NCBI GenBank assembly: GCA_027694045.1
Contig: JAQEWB010000002.1
Location: 248,001 to 312,000 of the forward strand
Direction of reading: 5' to 3'
Length of the DNA stretch: 64,000 nucleotides
Source: Bacillaceae bacterium OF18-1A
GTDB taxonomy: Bacteria; Bacillota; Bacilli; Bacillales; Bacillaceae_G
The position numbers and the translations under genes are program-made. Shown here one piece after another: positions 37,703-48,348 of this stretch (positions are counted from its first letter, which is position 1; every line of letters starts with the position of its first letter). The notes below the pieces were generated by a model that saw only the letters and a list, made by a program, of their open reading frames with translations, made no database searches and was not told the origin of the DNA.

Positions 37703-38602
37703 TTATGCCCGCGGATGATGCTTCATGTAAACAGAACGTAATCTTTCTTTAGAGACATGCGTATAAATTTGTGTCGTCGACAAATTTTCATGACCTAACA
37801 GCTCCTGTACAGTACGTAAATCCGCCCCTTCGTCTAGCATATGTGTAGCAAATGTATGCCTTAACATATGGGGACTTATCCGCATTGTCAACGAAGCTTT
37901 TTTAATGAGTTCGTTTAATACATAACGTACACCACGGCTTGTTAGCGGCGTACCTTTCGCATTTAAAAATACCATCTGCGAATTTTCTTCAGTCTTGTTA
38001 GCTAACTGTTTTCTCCCGTTCTCTATATAAGTAATTAAAGCATCTTGCGCATAGCTTCCGAACGGAATATACCTTTGTTTTTTTCCTTTTCCCATCACTA
38101 AAACTGTTCCCACTGCAAAGTCAATATCAGTAAGTTGTAAATTGACACATTCACTTACACGAATCCCAGTCGCATACATCAACTCTAGTAAAGCCTGATT
38201 TCTTTGACCTAGTGGCGTATTCGTATCAGAAACTTCAAATAATTCCTCTAACTCTTCAGCATATAAAAACTTTGGGATTGACAATTCTTTTTTGGGGAGT
38301 GACGCAAGTGCAAACGGATTATCTTTCTGATAACCTTCACGCATCAAAAAACGATATAAACTTCGTAAGCTTGATACTTTTCTTGCGACAGATTTACGGG
38401 CTAACTTTTCATCGTGCAACGTAGTTAAGTACAAACGAACATCCGCGTATGTAACATCTAAAAAAGAGGATATGCCTTCTCGCTCCATAAATTGCACAAA
38501 ATGTTCTAAATCATTTTGATAACTTGCAATTGTATATTTTGAATAATTTCTTTCAATTTGTAAATATCCAACGAATAATTGTAACAATTTCTTCACATTC
38601 AC
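37703..38602 (-). CDS. xerC: Tyrosine recombinase XerC (CodV)
   Basis: XerC resolves chromosome dimers at dif with its partner XerD/RipX. The start is GTG at 38602 (MNVKKLLQLFVGYL), after GAGGTGA; a GTG at 38611 lies within that site. The 299-residue protein has the N-terminal SAM-like core-binding domain and the catalytic residues R148 (ATGIRVSE), K near 172 (MGKGKKQR), H245 and R248 (HMLRHTFATH), H271 (LLGHENL) and the nucleophile Y280 (QIYTH). It leads xerC-hslV-hslU-codY. Confidence 0.96.
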   Translation of the reverse strand: MNVKKLLQLFVGYLQIERNYSKYTIASYQNDLEHFVQFMEREGISSFLDVTYADVRLYLTTLHDEKLARKSVARKVSSLRSLYRFLMREGYQKDNPFALASLPKKELSIPKFLYAEELEELFEVSDTNTPLGQRNQALLELMYATGIRVSECVNLQLTDIDFAVGTVLVMGKGKKQRYIPFGSYAQDALITYIENGRKQLANKTEENSQMVFLNAKGTPLTSRGVRYVLNELIKKASLTMRISPHMLRHTFATHMLDEGADLRTVQELLGHENLSTTQIYTHVSKERLRSVYMKHHPRA

Positions 38603-38617
38603 ATAACTCACCTCAAT

Positions 38618-38654
38618 AAAGGCTACTAAATCGTATCACAACTTAGTAGCCTTT
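38618..38654 (-). terminator. Probable terminator of trmFO
   Basis: AAAGGCTACTAA and TTAGTAGCCTTT are perfect 12-bp arms with a 13-nt loop, but only TTTATT follows on the minus strand. The stem ends ~15 nt before the xerC start, so readthrough into xerC is plausible. Confidence 0.7.
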
Positions 38655-38667
38655 GCAAGAAATTTAA

Positions 38668-39972
38668 CTAAATATTTACAAAATTTTGAATTGTTTCTAA
38701 AGCGCGTGTTGCGTAAGCTTCATTTCGTTCTGCTTTCTTTTTAACCTTCTTCTCTAACGGTGCAAATAGACCGAAGTTTGCATTCATTGGTTGGAAGTTT
38801 TTAGCATTCGTTGCCGTAATATAATTCGCCATACTCCCCATTGCAGTTACTGGTGGTAATACAACAGGTTCTTCACCTTGTACAAGACGAGCAGCATTAA
38901 TACCTGCTAATAAACCAGATGCTGCAGATTCAACATATCCTTCTACTCCAGTCATTTGACCAGCAAAGAATAAATCATCACGTTCTTTATATTGGTATGT
39001 CGGACGAAGCAAATTAGGTGAATTAATAAACGTATTACGATGCATTACACCATAACGTACAATTTCCGCATTTTCCAGTCCTGGGATTAATTGTAACACT
39101 TCTTTTTGTGGTCCCCACTTTAAATGCGTTTGGAAACCTACAATATTATATAACGTTCCTGCCGCGTCATCTTGACGTAACTGAACAACCGCATATGGTG
39201 TTTTTCCTGTTTTCGGGTCTTCTAATCCAACAGGTTTCATTGGTCCAAATACTAGCGTCTGTCTTCCTCTACTTGCCATAACCTCTACTGGCATACAACC
39301 TTCAAAGAAAATTTCTTTCTCAAACTCTTTTAAAGGTACTGTCTCAGCAGCAATTAAAGCCTCATAAAAACGGTCAAATTCTTCTTCTGTCATTGGACAA
39401 TTTAAATATGCCGCTTCACCTTTATCATAACGTGATTTTAAATATACTTTATTCATATCAATGCTGTCTTTTTCGACGATTGGCGCAGCTGCATCATAAA
39501 AGTAGAAATAATCCTCACCTGTTAACTCTTTCAATTTTGCAGAAAGATCCGGAGATGTAAGTGGACCTGTTGCAATAATTGTTGGTCCTTCTGGAATTTC
39601 AGTAAGCTCTTCATTCACTACAGTTACATTTGGGTGATTCTTCACGTATTCAGTCACTTTAGCTGCAAACTCATGACGGTCAACCGCTAAAGCGCCTCCA
39701 GCTGGCACAGAACACTCATCAGCTGCACGAATAATAACAGAGTCCATTAAGCGCATTTCTTCTTTAATAACTCCAACAGCGTTTGTTAATGTGTTTGCAC
39801 GAAGTGAGTTACTACATACTAATTCAGCAAATTTATCTGTGTGATGAGCTGGTGTTTGTCTCACCGGTCTCATTTCATATAATCTTACTTGGACACCACG
39901 TTTTGCAATTTGGTAAGCTGCTTCACTTCCTGCAAGACCTGCGCCAATGACGTTTACTACTTGTGTTGTCAT
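38668..39972 (-). CDS. trmFO: tRNA m5U54 methyltransferase (folate-dependent) TrmFO
   Basis: TrmFO forms m5U54 in the tRNA T loop using methylene-tetrahydrofolate and FADH2. The ATG at 39972 gives [19 protein letters not shown], the FAD-binding motif, with AAAGGTGA upstream; GTG at 39981 overlaps this. [13 protein letters not shown] and [16 protein letters not shown] carry the expected cysteines. The product has 434 residues. It follows topA after a terminator and precedes xerC. B. subtilis also calls it gid. Confidence 0.96.
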   Translation of the reverse strand: MTTQVVNVIGAGLAGSEAAYQIAKRGVQVRLYEMRPVRQTPAHHTDKFAELVCSNSLRANTLTNAVGVIKEEMRLMDSVIIRAADECSVPAGGALAVDRHEFAAKVTEYVKNHPNVTVVNEELTEIPEGPTIIATGPLTSPDLSAKLKELTGEDYFYFYDAAAPIVEKDSIDMNKVYLKSRYDKGEAAYLNCPMTEEEFDRFYEALIAAETVPLKEFEKEIFFEGCMPVEVMASRGRQTLVFGPMKPVGLEDPKTGKTPYAVVQLRQDDAAGTLYNIVGFQTHLKWGPQKEVLQLIPGLENAEIVRYGVMHRNTFINSPNLLRPTYQYKERDDLFFAGQMTGVEGYVESAASGLLAGINAARLVQGEEPVVLPPVTAMGSMANYITATNAKNFQPMNANFGLFAPLEKKVKKKAERNEAYATRALETIQNFVNI

Positions 39973-40002
39973 ATATATCACCTTTCCTTTTCTTCCCGAA
40001 AA

Positions 40003-40028
40003 AAATGTGAGCAGTTACGCTCACATTT
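40003..40028 (-). terminator. Intrinsic terminator of topA
   Basis: AAATGTGAGC and GCTCACATTT pair perfectly around AGTTAC, followed by seven U on the minus strand. The topA stop codon is in the stem. Confidence 0.93.
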
Positions 40029-42099
40029 GTTGTTGTTCTTCATAATCGCACGAAATACATTGTACTTGCACGCCTTTTTTCAACTTCTTCTCAACAAGCA
40101 TACCTTCGCATTTCGGACATTTACGACCAATTGGTTTATCCCAAGATACAAAGTCACATTCTGGATATGTGCCACATCCATAGAAAAGACGTTTCTTCTT
40201 GTTACTACGACGTTCAATGATTTGTCCTTTATCACACTTTGGACAAGTAACACCGATTTCTTTCACAATCGGTTTTGTATTACGGCAATCCGGGAAATTC
40301 GAACAAGCCATAAACTTCCCATATTTACCCATTTTAAAGACCATTGGGTGACCACACAATTCACAGTCTTCCCCAGCTGGTTCATCTTTAATTTCTACTT
40401 CACGCATTTCTTTTTCCGCTTTTTCTAAACGCGGTTCAAACCCTACATAGAAATCATCAACAATTTTGACCCAATTCGCATTTCCTTCTTCAACTTCATC
40501 AAGGCTTTGCTCCATATTAGCTGTGAATTCAATGTTAATTATTTCTGGGAAAAACTCTAAAATAAGTTCGATTACTATTTCACCTAGTTCAGTTGGAACG
40601 AAGCGTTTATTGTCTAAAGCAACATAACCGCGTTTTTGAATCGTTTCAAGTGTTGGCACGTAAGTAGATGGTCTTCCAATTCCAAGTTCTTCAAGTGTCC
40701 TTACTAAACGAGCCTCTGTATAACGTGGTGGCGGTTGTGTAAAGTGTTGTTTCGGTTCGATATCTTTTGAAAATACCGTCTCTCCCACTTCTAAAGGTGG
40801 CAACATCTTATCCTTCTCTTCCGCACCATCATCTTTTGACTCTACATACACTTTCATGAATCCTGGGAACTTTACAACCGAGCCACTTGCACGGAACTGA
40901 ACATTATTGTTAATGAGTCTCGCTGTTACAGTGTCCATTATAGCAGATGCCATTTGACTTGCAACAAATCGCTCCCAAATCAATTTATATAATCGAAGTT
41001 GATCACGACTTAAGAAACTTTTTAGTTCCTCTGGTCTTCTCATTACCGAAGTAGGACGAATCGCCTCATGCGCATCTTGTGCATTTGATTTTTTCGTTTC
41101 TTTCTTCTTTTCTGTTCCTATGTATTCCGTACCATACGTCTCTGTAATGTAAGTACGAGCCTCTGTTTGAGCTGTTTCTGAGATACGTGTTGAGTCAGTT
41201 CTCATATACGTAATAAGACCCACAGTCCCTTGTTTGCCAAGATCTATCCCTTCATACAATTGCTGCGCAAGCATCATTGTTTTCTTTGCTCGCATATTTA
41301 ACTTACGCGCTGCTTCTTGTTGCAAGGAAGATGTTGTAAACGGTAAAGCAGGATTACGTTTTCGCTCTTTTCTCGTTACATTTTCAACTGAAAACGCATT
41401 GTCTTTCATCTGTTCAATTATTTCATTCACTTGCGCTTCATTCGTTAATTGAACCTTTTCACCATCTAAACCGTAAAAGCTCGCTTCAAATGTGTCTTTT
41501 CCTTTTACAAATTCCGTTTTAATTGTCCAGAATTCTTCAGGTTCAAAGCTTTGAATTTCCTTTTCACGTTCGATAATTAAACGAACTGCTACAGATTGTA
41601 CACGTCCTGCACTTAATCCTTTTTTTACTTTCTTCCATAATAAAGGACTAATATTGTAACCAACAAGACGATCAAGTATACGTCTTGCTTGCTGTGCATC
41701 TACTAAATCCATATTAATTGCACGAGGGTGTTTAAATGATTCTTTTATTGCATCTTTTGTAATCTCATTGAACACAACTCGGCAATCTGATTCAACGTCC
41801 ACATTTAACGTATTCGCTAAATGCCAAGCAATTGCTTCCCCTTCACGGTCTGGATCGGCCGCGAGATAGACTTTCTTTGCTTTTTTTGCCGCTGATTTTA
41901 AATCCTTTAAGACGGGACCCTTACCACGGATGGTAATATACTTCGGGGTGAAGTTGTTCTTTACTTCTATCCCCATTTGACTTTTTGGCAAATCGCGAAC
42001 ATGTCCCATAGACGCGACAACTTTGTATTTTTTTCCTAAATATTTCTCAATGGTCTTCGCCTTAGAAGGCGACTCCACGATTACGAGGTAATCTGACAT
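40021..42099 (-). CDS. topA: DNA topoisomerase I
   Basis: TopA relaxes negative supercoils (type IA). The 692-residue protein begins with the Toprim domain ([32 protein letters not shown]). The active-site tyrosine is about residue 298 in [14 protein letters not shown]. The C-terminus has three zinc-binding segments: [29 protein letters not shown] and [19 protein letters not shown] precedes the ATG. The gap to dprA carries two good sigma-A promoters in tandem. Length and domains are ordinary. Confidence 0.98.
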   Translation of the reverse strand: MSDYLVIVESPSKAKTIEKYLGKKYKVVASMGHVRDLPKSQMGIEVKNNFTPKYITIRGKGPVLKDLKSAAKKAKKVYLAADPDREGEAIAWHLANTLNVDVESDCRVVFNEITKDAIKESFKHPRAINMDLVDAQQARRILDRLVGYNISPLLWKKVKKGLSAGRVQSVAVRLIIEREKEIQSFEPEEFWTIKTEFVKGKDTFEASFYGLDGEKVQLTNEAQVNEIIEQMKDNAFSVENVTRKERKRNPALPFTTSSLQQEAARKLNMRAKKTMMLAQQLYEGIDLGKQGTVGLITYMRTDSTRISETAQTEARTYITETYGTEYIGTEKKKETKKSNAQDAHEAIRPTSVMRRPEELKSFLSRDQLRLYKLIWERFVASQMASAIMDTVTARLINNNVQFRASGSVVKFPGFMKVYVESKDDGAEEKDKMLPPLEVGETVFSKDIEPKQHFTQPPPRYTEARLVRTLEELGIGRPSTYVPTLETIQKRGYVALDNKRFVPTELGEIVIELILEFFPEIINIEFTANMEQSLDEVEEGNANWVKIVDDFYVGFEPRLEKAEKEMREVEIKDEPAGEDCELCGHPMVFKMGKYGKFMACSNFPDCRNTKPIVKEIGVTCPKCDKGQIIERRSNKKKRLFYGCGTYPECDFVSWDKPIGRKCPKCEGMLVEKKLKKGVQVQCISCDYEEQQQM

Positions 42100-42138
42100 G
42101 CTAGTGCCTCCTTAAGAGGTGGATTCAAGTCTTCATTA

Positions 42139-42167
42139 ATCTTATTGATTTCTCTTGTTTTTGTCAA
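42139..42167 (-). promoter_or_regulatory. topA promoter P1
   Basis: TTGACA (42162-42167) and TAAGAT (42139-42144) are separated by 17 bp on the minus strand, about 40 bp before the topA start. Confidence 0.65.
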
Positions 42168-42181
42168 TCAAGAATGAATAT

Positions 42182-42211
42182 ACCATACAGTGCCAATCTA
42201 CCATTTGTCAA
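42182..42211 (-). promoter_or_regulatory. topA promoter P2
   Basis: A second TTGACA (42206-42211) and TATGGT (42182-42187) are separated by 18 bp, immediately upstream of P1. Confidence 0.5.
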
Positions 42212-42243
42212 TAATTGTTTAATAAAAACATAAAAATATAAGG

Positions 42244-43113
42244 TTAATTTAAAATCTCTTCAAAGATATCTTCCGCATTTCTTACTAGTTTTGCTCCTTG
42301 TTGAATAAGGTGATTCGTTCCTGATGCACTCTCTGCAAATATAGGTCCAGGAAGGGCGAATACCTCTCTATTTTGCTCTAACGCAAGGTCTGCGGTAATA
42401 AGCGTCCCACTTCTTGATTTTGCTTCTACAACTAAAACACCTTTACTTATACCACTAATAATTCGATTCCTTTTTGGAAAATACCACTTCTTCGGTGCAT
42501 AGTGCGGGGGATATTCTGTTAGTAACAATATATATTCTTTCCATTTATCATATAAACGTCTATTTTCTTTCGGGTACATATAAGATAATCCATGTCCCAA
42601 TATCGCGATAGTTGGGCACCGCTTTCCTACTGTAACTTCATGAGCAATTGTATCTATCCCCCTTGCAAATCCACTCACAATAAGCCATTCTCTTTCCAAT
42701 AAAGGAGATAAAATATACTCTATACTCTCCCGCCCATATAAAGACGGTTCTCTCGTTCCAACAACCGCTAGTTTATTAACTTTACTGAGAAAATCCTCCT
42801 CCCCTTTTCCATATAAAATAAAAGGAGGGTCTGGAATTTCACGCAATAATTGAGGATAATGTTCATCCCATATAGTCGTATAAAAAATTCGATTTTGTTC
42901 TAAATAAGATATATATTGTAGAAGATTTGAGCTTTGAAGGAATTTTACTAATTCTGAGGATTTTTTCGAGGATATTCCAGCGTATTGTTCCATTTGTTTT
43001 TCATTAAAAGTATATATTTTCTCTAATTCTGGATCAACATATAGTAGCCTCTCCATCGCCTTCCAATGGTCTGCTAGCATGTAGTGAAGATGTAGTAATC
43101 GTTCTCTTTTCAT
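42244..43113 (-). CDS. dprA: DNA-processing protein DprA (Smf)
   Basis: DprA binds incoming single-stranded DNA during natural transformation and loads RecA. The 289-residue protein has the Rossmann-like DprA core: LAVVGTREPSLYGRESIEY, VSGFARGIDTIAH, TIAILGHGLSYMYP and VLVVEAKSRSGTLITADLAL. The C-terminus stops at DIFEEILN, so no winged-helix domain is present, as in other Bacillus. It lies between sucD and topA, the usual Bacillus order. No terminator was seen between dprA and topA. Confidence 0.95.
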   Translation of the reverse strand: MKRERLLHLHYMLADHWKAMERLLYVDPELEKIYTFNEKQMEQYAGISSKKSSELVKFLQSSNLLQYISYLEQNRIFYTTIWDEHYPQLLREIPDPPFILYGKGEEDFLSKVNKLAVVGTREPSLYGRESIEYILSPLLEREWLIVSGFARGIDTIAHEVTVGKRCPTIAILGHGLSYMYPKENRRLYDKWKEYILLLTEYPPHYAPKKWYFPKRNRIISGISKGVLVVEAKSRSGTLITADLALEQNREVFALPGPIFAESASGTNHLIQQGAKLVRNAEDIFEEILN

Positions 43114-43164
43114 CTATATTCTCCTTACCCATAATTTTTATTATGTAAACAGTAAAAAGTGTAA

Positions 43165-43193
43165 AAAGACACCTCAAAAAAGAAGGTGTCTTT
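43165..43193 (-). terminator. Intrinsic terminator of sucCD
   Basis: AAAGACACCT and AGGTGTCTTT pair perfectly with a 9-nt loop, followed by a run of U (minus strand), just after the sucD stop. Confidence 0.92.
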
Positions 43194-43200
43194 CAACAGA

Positions 43201-44103
43201 TTAGTAGTTTTTGCAAGTCTCAAATAAACCTTTTTCTTTTAAGACAGAGATTAGCGTTTCTCCCATAACAGCTGGAGTTTCAGCTACTTTAATACCACAA
43301 GCTTCCATTGTTTTGATCTTTTCAGCAGCAGTTCCTTTACCGCCAGAAATAATTGCACCAGCATGACCCATACGTTTGCCCGCAGGAGCTGTTTGACCAC
43401 CAATGAAGCCTACAACAGGTTTTGTCATATTAGCTTTTACCCATTCAGCTGCCTCTTCTTCTGCTGTACCACCGATTTCACCAATCATAATGACAGCATG
43501 TGTTTCTTCATCTTCATTAAACGCTTTTAACGCATCAATGAAGTCTGTACCATTAACAGGGTCCCCGCCGATACCTACAGCAGTAGATTGGCCAATACCT
43601 TCTTGTGTTAACTGATGTACAGCTTCATACGTTAATGTACCAGATCGAGATACGATACCAACATGACCTTTTTTATGAATGTATCCTGGCATAATACCAA
43701 TTTTACATTCTTCTGGTGTGATTACACCTGGGCAGTTTGGTCCAAGTAAACGTGTATGTTTACCCGCCATATATCTCTTTACGTTTACCATATCTAATAC
43801 AGGAATTCCTTCAGTAATACATACTACTAAATCAATTTCTGCATCAACTGCTTCCATAATTGCATCAGCCGCAAAAGCGGGTGGAACGTATACAACTGAA
43901 GCGTTTGCGCCTGTTGCTTTCACTGCATCTTCTACTGTATCAAATACTGGTACACCTTCAATATCAGTGCCACCTTTACCTGGTGTTACACCACCGACAA
44001 TTTTCGTACCGTATTCAATCATTTGTTTTGTATGGAATAACCCTTGAGAACCTGTAATACCTTGAACAATAACTTTTGTATCTTTATTAACTAATACGCT
44101 CAT
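43201..44103 (-). CDS. sucD: Succinate-CoA ligase (ADP-forming) subunit alpha
   Basis: The alpha subunit of succinyl-CoA synthetase carries CoA binding and the phosphohistidine. The 300-residue protein has [16 protein letters not shown] at the N-terminus, [11 protein letters not shown], and the active histidine in [10 protein letters not shown]. It follows sucC by 19 bp, forming the sucCD TCA-cycle operon, and is closed by a terminator. Confidence 0.98.
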   Translation of the reverse strand: MSVLVNKDTKVIVQGITGSQGLFHTKQMIEYGTKIVGGVTPGKGGTDIEGVPVFDTVEDAVKATGANASVVYVPPAFAADAIMEAVDAEIDLVVCITEGIPVLDMVNVKRYMAGKHTRLLGPNCPGVITPEECKIGIMPGYIHKKGHVGIVSRSGTLTYEAVHQLTQEGIGQSTAVGIGGDPVNGTDFIDALKAFNEDEETHAVIMIGEIGGTAEEEAAEWVKANMTKPVVGFIGGQTAPAGKRMGHAGAIISGGKGTAAEKIKTMEACGIKVAETPAVMGETLISVLKEKGLFETCKNY

Positions 44104-44122
44104 TTTTCTCCCCCGCTTTCTA

Positions 44123-45283
44123 TTAGCCCACTAGTGAAACAATTTTTTGTGCACCGTCTGCCATAGATTCTGCTGCAACAATATTTAAGCCAGACTCATT
44201 TAAAATCTTTTTACCTAACTCTACGTTTGTACCTTCAAGACGTACAACTAAAGGTAATTCAAGACCTACTTGTTTCGTTGCTTCAATAACACCTTCTGCA
44301 ATAACGTCACACTTCATAATGCCACCAAAGATGTTAACGAAGATACCTTTTACATTTTTGTCAGAAAGGATAATTTTGAATGCTTCTGTAACTTTTTCTG
44401 CAGTTGCACCGCCACCAACGTCTAAGAAGTTAGCTGGATCGCCATGGTAATGTTTAATGATGTCCATTGTAGCCATCGCTAAACCTGCACCATTAACCAT
44501 ACAACCGATATTTCCATCTAAAGGAATGTAGTTTAAGTCATATTTAGAAGCTTCAATTTCTTTTGCATCTTCTTCATCAAGATCACGAAGTTCTAAAATG
44601 TCTTTATGGCGATATAGCGCATTAGAATCAAAGTTTAATTTCGCATCTAATGCCATAACTTTACCCTCACCTGTTGTAACAAGTGGATTAATTTCAGCGA
44701 TAGAGCAATCTTTTTCGATAAACGCACGGTATAAGCCCATCATAAACTTCACAGCTTGTCCTACAAGCTCTTTTGGAATATTGATGTTAAATGCGATTCG
44801 ACGCGCTTGGAAACCTTGTAAGCCTACTGCTGGATCAATATATTCTTTAAAGATTTTTTCAGGTGTTTTTTCTGCTACTTCTTCAATTTCTGTTCCGCCT
44901 TCTTCAGACGCCATTAAAACAACTTGAGAAGTTGCACGATCTAAAACAAGACCTACATAATATTCTTTTTTAATATCGCAACCTTCTTCGATAAGTAAGC
45001 GTTTTACTTCCTTACCTTCAGGACCTGTTTGATGTGTTACAAGTGTAGTTCCTAAAATGCTTTCTGCATATGTACGAACTTCATCTAAATTTTTTGCAAC
45101 TTTTACTCCGCCAGCTTTGCCGCGTCCACCAGCGTGAATTTGTGCTTTTACTACACATACATCCGTTCCTAATTCTTTTGCTGCTTCTACAGCTTCTTCT
45201 ACTGTAAATGCAACCTTCCCGTTCGGAACACTAACCCCATAGCTTCTAAGGACTGCCTTACCTTGGTACTCATGGATATTCAT
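44123..45283 (-). CDS. sucC: Succinate-CoA ligase (ADP-forming) subunit beta
   Basis: The beta subunit has the ATP-grasp fold and binds nucleotide and succinate. The 386-residue protein starts [20 protein letters not shown] and has [35 protein letters not shown] and [16 protein letters not shown]. It leads sucCD and has its own promoter upstream. GGGGAGG precedes the ATG. Nothing is odd. Confidence 0.98.
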   Translation of the reverse strand: MNIHEYQGKAVLRSYGVSVPNGKVAFTVEEAVEAAKELGTDVCVVKAQIHAGGRGKAGGVKVAKNLDEVRTYAESILGTTLVTHQTGPEGKEVKRLLIEEGCDIKKEYYVGLVLDRATSQVVLMASEEGGTEIEEVAEKTPEKIFKEYIDPAVGLQGFQARRIAFNINIPKELVGQAVKFMMGLYRAFIEKDCSIAEINPLVTTGEGKVMALDAKLNFDSNALYRHKDILELRDLDEEDAKEIEASKYDLNYIPLDGNIGCMVNGAGLAMATMDIIKHYHGDPANFLDVGGGATAEKVTEAFKIILSDKNVKGIFVNIFGGIMKCDVIAEGVIEATKQVGLELPLVVRLEGTNVELGKKILNESGLNIVAAESMADGAQKIVSLVG

Positions 45284-45355
45284 GGTCCCATCCTCCCCTG
45301 TTTTCCTGTTTTACTCGAAAAGTTTTTTAATGTTTAAAAAACATTACATTGCCAT

Positions 45356-45385
45356 TGTATAAGATGATTGGCACGCTGTCTACAA
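45356..45385 (-). promoter_or_regulatory. Candidate sigma-A promoter of sucCD
   Basis: TTGTAG (45380-45385) and TATACA (45356-45361) are separated by 18 bp. An AATGTTT/AAACATT hairpin lies in the leader. Confidence 0.5.
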
Positions 45386-45453
45386 TAAAGTGTCAGAAAA
45401 CTGAAATCGCTTTATTCTTTTTCGAAAATAATAATGTTTATATGTAAAAATAA

Positions 45454-45483
45454 AAAATAAGCTGTATAATTACAGCTTATTTT
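45454..45483 (-). terminator. Intrinsic terminator of rnhB
   Basis: AAAATAAGCTGTA and TACAGCTTATTTT are perfect 13-bp arms around TAAT with a U-rich tail. The rnhB stop codon is inside the stem. Confidence 0.9.
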
Positions 45484-46250
45484 TGAATCATATCTTTAAT
45501 TGGCGCAAATGACTTTCGGTGTTCTTCTAATATTCCATGTGCTTCAATTGCTTCTAAATGTTGTTTTGTTCCGTATCCCATATGTTGCTCAAATCCATAT
45601 GCAGGATACTTTCCCCCAAGTTCTTTCATCATACGATCTCTCGTCACCTTTGCGATAATAGATGCAGCTGAGATAGAAATACTTTTCGCATCACCTTTTA
45701 TAATTGATGTTTGTGGAATTGATGTAGGAAGCTTCATCGCGTCAATTAATAAATATTCCGGTGTACAAGATAAATTCGCAACAGCATCTAGCATTGCTTG
45801 TTTCGTCGCTTGATAAATATTAATTTCATCAATGACTTGAGGCGATATAATTCCAACTCCAATTGCAATCGCTTTCGCTTTTATTTCATCATAAAACCGC
45901 TCTCGTTTCGCTTCGCTTAGCTTTTTCGAGTCATTTAATCCTGGAATATAAAAATCTTCTGGAAGGACGACAGCTGCCGTCACAACAGGTCCTGCTAATG
46001 GTCCACGTCCTACTTCATCTATCCCCGCGATATATGTGAGTCCTTTTTCACGTAATGCAATTTCATACTTGGACATTTCGAAAAACTTTTCTTTTTCTTT
46101 CTGTACTAACTCTTTTTGTTTATGCCACTTTAAAATGAGCTTTTGAACCCCTTTGCGATCATCTTTCATTAACATTTGAAAGCGATCATCTTCTTCATTA
46201 ACAATTTCTTGTAATAAATTTTCCGCTTCTTTTATCGTCATTTTTTCCAT
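45477..46250 (-). CDS. rnhB: Ribonuclease HII
   Basis: RNase HII removes RNA, including single ribonucleotides, from DNA. The 257-residue protein has a ~65-residue charged N-terminal extension typical of Bacillus RnhB, then the catalytic motif [24 protein letters not shown] and [16 protein letters not shown] carry the other acidic residues and the conserved serine/lysine. It follows rbgA after a terminator and precedes sucC. Confidence 0.96.
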   Translation of the reverse strand: MEKMTIKEAENLLQEIVNEEDDRFQMLMKDDRKGVQKLILKWHKQKELVQKEKEKFFEMSKYEIALREKGLTYIAGIDEVGRGPLAGPVVTAAVVLPEDFYIPGLNDSKKLSEAKRERFYDEIKAKAIAIGVGIISPQVIDEINIYQATKQAMLDAVANLSCTPEYLLIDAMKLPTSIPQTSIIKGDAKSISISAASIIAKVTRDRMMKELGGKYPAYGFEQHMGYGTKQHLEAIEAHGILEEHRKSFAPIKDMIQK

Positions 46251-46287
46251 ATATACACACTCCTTTTAAATCTACCCAAAAAGAAAA

Positions 46288-46305
46288 GACGCACAAACGT
46301 ACGCC
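46288..46305 (-). terminator. Intrinsic terminator of rbgA
   Basis: On the minus strand GGCGTAC and GTGCGTC pair over 7 bp with two G-U pairs around GTTT, followed by TTTTCTTTTT. Confidence 0.7.
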
Positions 46306-46314
46306 TTATACTTC

Positions 46315-47187
46315 CTATACTTCTTCTACTTGTTCTGCAAACTCTTCTGGTGTTTCAAACGTCATTTTACCAAGTTTTCCACCACGAAGCTCGCGAAGTA
46401 TCAGTTCAGATGTTTTATCATAATCAATCATGCCGCCGCCCATTAAACAGCCTCTGTATTTTCCGATTGCATCAAATAACTCCACAATATCTTCTGGAAT
46501 GTCATTTAAATTATATCGCTCTTTTAAACGCTCTGGATAGTGTTTCTCCATAAAACGTAGTGCATAAACAGCTACATCTTGTAAATTTAAAATAGAATCT
46601 TTTATCGCACCCGTTGTCGCTAGACGAAGACCAACTAATTCATCTTCAAATTTAGGCCACAAAATACCTGGTGTATCTAACAGTTCCATTTCCTTCCCAA
46701 CTTTAATCCATTGTTGAGCTGTTGTCACACCTGGACGATCTCCTGTTTTAGCAATATTCTTCTTCGCCAATTTATTAATTAGCGTAGACTTACCAACATT
46801 CGGTATACCTACAATTAAAGCGCGAATTGCTCTCGGTCTAATACCTTTCGCAACCATTTTATCAAACTTCTCTTTAACAAGTACTTTACAAGCTGCCGCA
46901 ATTTCCTTCATACCTTGTCCAGCTTGTGCGTTAATTGAAATTGCCATATGGCCTTTTTCTTTAAAATATGCGATCCATTCTTTCGTTAAACGATCATCTG
47001 CCATATCCGCTTTATTTAAAACAACAAGTCTTGGTTTATGTGTAATAATTTCATCAATCATCGGATTTCTAGATGATAATGGTAATCGAGCATCTACAAG
47101 TTCAATTACAACATCGATTAATTTTAATTTTTCTGTTACTTGGCGTCTAGCTTTTGCCATATGCCCTGGGAACCATTGAATTACCAT
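46315..47187 (-). CDS. rbgA: Ribosome biogenesis GTPase RbgA (YlqF)
   Basis: RbgA is a circularly permuted GTPase needed for late 50S assembly. G motifs occur in permuted order: NKADM (G4, about residue 58), then [11 protein letters not shown] (G1, about 125) and [10 protein letters not shown] (G3). The ATG at 47187 gives [20 protein letters not shown] after AGAAGGTGG; the in-frame extension upstream overlaps the signal peptidase gene. The product is about 290 residues. It lies between the signal peptidase gene and rnhB. Confidence 0.96.
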   Translation of the reverse strand: MVIQWFPGHMAKARRQVTEKLKLIDVVIELVDARLPLSSRNPMIDEIITHKPRLVVLNKADMADDRLTKEWIAYFKEKGHMAISINAQAGQGMKEIAAACKVLVKEKFDKMVAKGIRPRAIRALIVGIPNVGKSTLINKLAKKNIAKTGDRPGVTTAQQWIKVGKEMELLDTPGILWPKFEDELVGLRLATTGAIKDSILNLQDVAVYALRFMEKHYPERLKERYNLNDIPEDIVELFDAIGKYRGCLMGGGMIDYDKTSELILRELRGGKLGKMTFETPEEFAEQVEEV

Positions 47188-47207
47188 GTTGCCACCTTCT
47201 TTTTCAT

Positions 47208-47759
47208 TTATTTCACAATACGTGCATCTTTTAACGGCCAATATAACATATTAGCTTTACCAATTACTTGGTCCATTGAAATCGTGCCGATTGAACGGCT
47301 ATCTTTACTAAAACGACGATTATCACCTAAAACAAATAATTGATCTTTTGGAACTGTTTTCTTTCCTGTCATTTCCTCAAGAGTAAAATCATATGTAAGC
47401 GGTCCGTCAGCAATTTGTTTTTTCTGCTTATCTAAATACGGCTCATCATAAGCCTTTCCATTAACATATAGTTTATCATTACGATACTCTATTTCATCGC
47501 CTGGCAGGCCAATAATACGCTTAATGTAATCTTTATCTTCTGTTGCTCGGAATACAATAATATCAAAGCGCTTTGGATCTCCGATGTGATAACCAATTTT
47601 ATTTACAATCATTCGATCACGGTCATGTAAAGTAGGTGCCATCGATACCCCGTCTACGAGAATCGGCGCAAAGAAAAACTGTCTAATAACACCAGCTAAT
47701 ACAACAGCAATCAAAATTGCTTTGATCCATTCCCAAAGTGAACTCTTCTCTTTTTTCAT
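47208..47759 (-). CDS. lepB: Type I signal peptidase
   Basis: This membrane-bound signal peptidase removes signal peptides from secreted proteins. The ATG at 47759 follows GGAGGGG and gives a 183-residue protein. There is one N-terminal membrane helix ([20 protein letters not shown]). The catalytic serine is S39 in [10 protein letters not shown], and the general-base lysine is K80 in [23 protein letters not shown] is box E. It is inserted between rplS and rbgA, where B. subtilis has none. Several paralogues usually exist in Bacillus, so the symbol is generic. Confidence 0.94.
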   Translation of the reverse strand: MKKEKSSLWEWIKAILIAVVLAGVIRQFFFAPILVDGVSMAPTLHDRDRMIVNKIGYHIGDPKRFDIIVFRATEDKDYIKRIIGLPGDEIEYRNDKLYVNGKAYDEPYLDKQKKQIADGPLTYDFTLEEMTGKKTVPKDQLFVLGDNRRFSKDSRSIGTISMDQVIGKANMLYWPLKDARIVK

Positions 47760-47825
47760 GCATTTCCCCTCCACGGTTATGTAAGCTGCTCGTATTATAT
47801 CAAAATTTCATATAGATTGGAAAAA

Positions 47826-47851
47826 GGGAGCTTGTGCATTTACAAGCTCCC
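47826..47851 (-). terminator. Intrinsic terminator of rplS
   Basis: GGGAGCTTGT and ACAAGCTCCC pair perfectly around GCATTT, followed by TTTTT on the minus strand. Confidence 0.92.
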
Positions 47852-47860
47852 ATACATGTC

Positions 47861-48205
47861 TTATCGAATTTCTTTAATACGTGCTTTTTTACCGCGAAGG
47901 TTACGTAAGTAGTATAACTTAGCACGACGTACTTTACCACGGCGAAGTACTTCGATTTTCGCGATTCTTGGCGTGTGAACTGGGAATGTACGCTCAACAC
48001 CTACACCGTAAGAAATCTTACGAACTGTGAATGTTTCACTGATTCCGCCACCACGACGTTTAATTACAACACCTTCGAAAAGCTGAATTCTTTCACGAGT
48101 TCCCTCAACAACTTTTACGTGTACACGTAAAGTGTCACCAGGACGGAATGAAGGAAGGTCAGTTTTTAATTGGCCTTTTGTAATTTCTGCGATTAATTGT
48201 TGCAT
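47861..48205 (-). CDS. rplS: 50S ribosomal protein L19
   Basis: L19 lies at the 30S-50S interface near the A-site side. The 114-residue protein begins [20 protein letters not shown], and has [21 protein letters not shown] and a basic C-terminus. AAAGGAGAG precedes the start. It has its own promoter and a double-hairpin leader, and a terminator follows. It is separated from trmD by ~140 bp. Confidence 0.98.
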   Translation of the reverse strand: MQQLIAEITKGQLKTDLPSFRPGDTLRVHVKVVEGTRERIQLFEGVVIKRRGGGISETFTVRKISYGVGVERTFPVHTPRIAKIEVLRRGKVRRAKLYYLRNLRGKKARIKEIR

Positions 48206-48265
48206 ATTAAATTCTCTCCTTTAAACAGATGCTCTTATAAAGTCTTAATAAATTATAGCGGAACA

Positions 48266-48291
48266 CCGTTAATACGGCTACTGATTTCAGT
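48266..48291 (-). promoter_or_regulatory. L19 leader (two adjacent hairpins)
   Basis: CCGTTAATACGG (48266-48277) and ACTGATTTCAGT (48280-48291) are two small hairpins one after the other, just downstream of the rplS promoter. An L19 leader motif is known upstream of rplS in Bacillus; a covariance-model match was not tested. Confidence 0.55.
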
Positions 48292-48303
48292 AACACAAAT
48301 GTT

Positions 48304-48332
48304 ATAATAGCACATTGCTAGGCCTGTTGCAA
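48304..48332 (-). promoter_or_regulatory. Sigma-A promoter of rplS
   Basis: TTGCAA (48327-48332) and TATTAT (48304-48309) are separated by 17 bp, with TGC giving an extended -10. Confidence 0.7.
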
Positions 48333-48348
48333 TAGAAAATATATGAAG

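Noticed and set aside
39889..40428. 179-codon plus-strand frame opposite the 3' end of topA
   Set aside because: It is a shadow frame antisense to topA zinc-finger codons and trmFO; composition is low-complexity and no Shine-Dalgarno precedes it.
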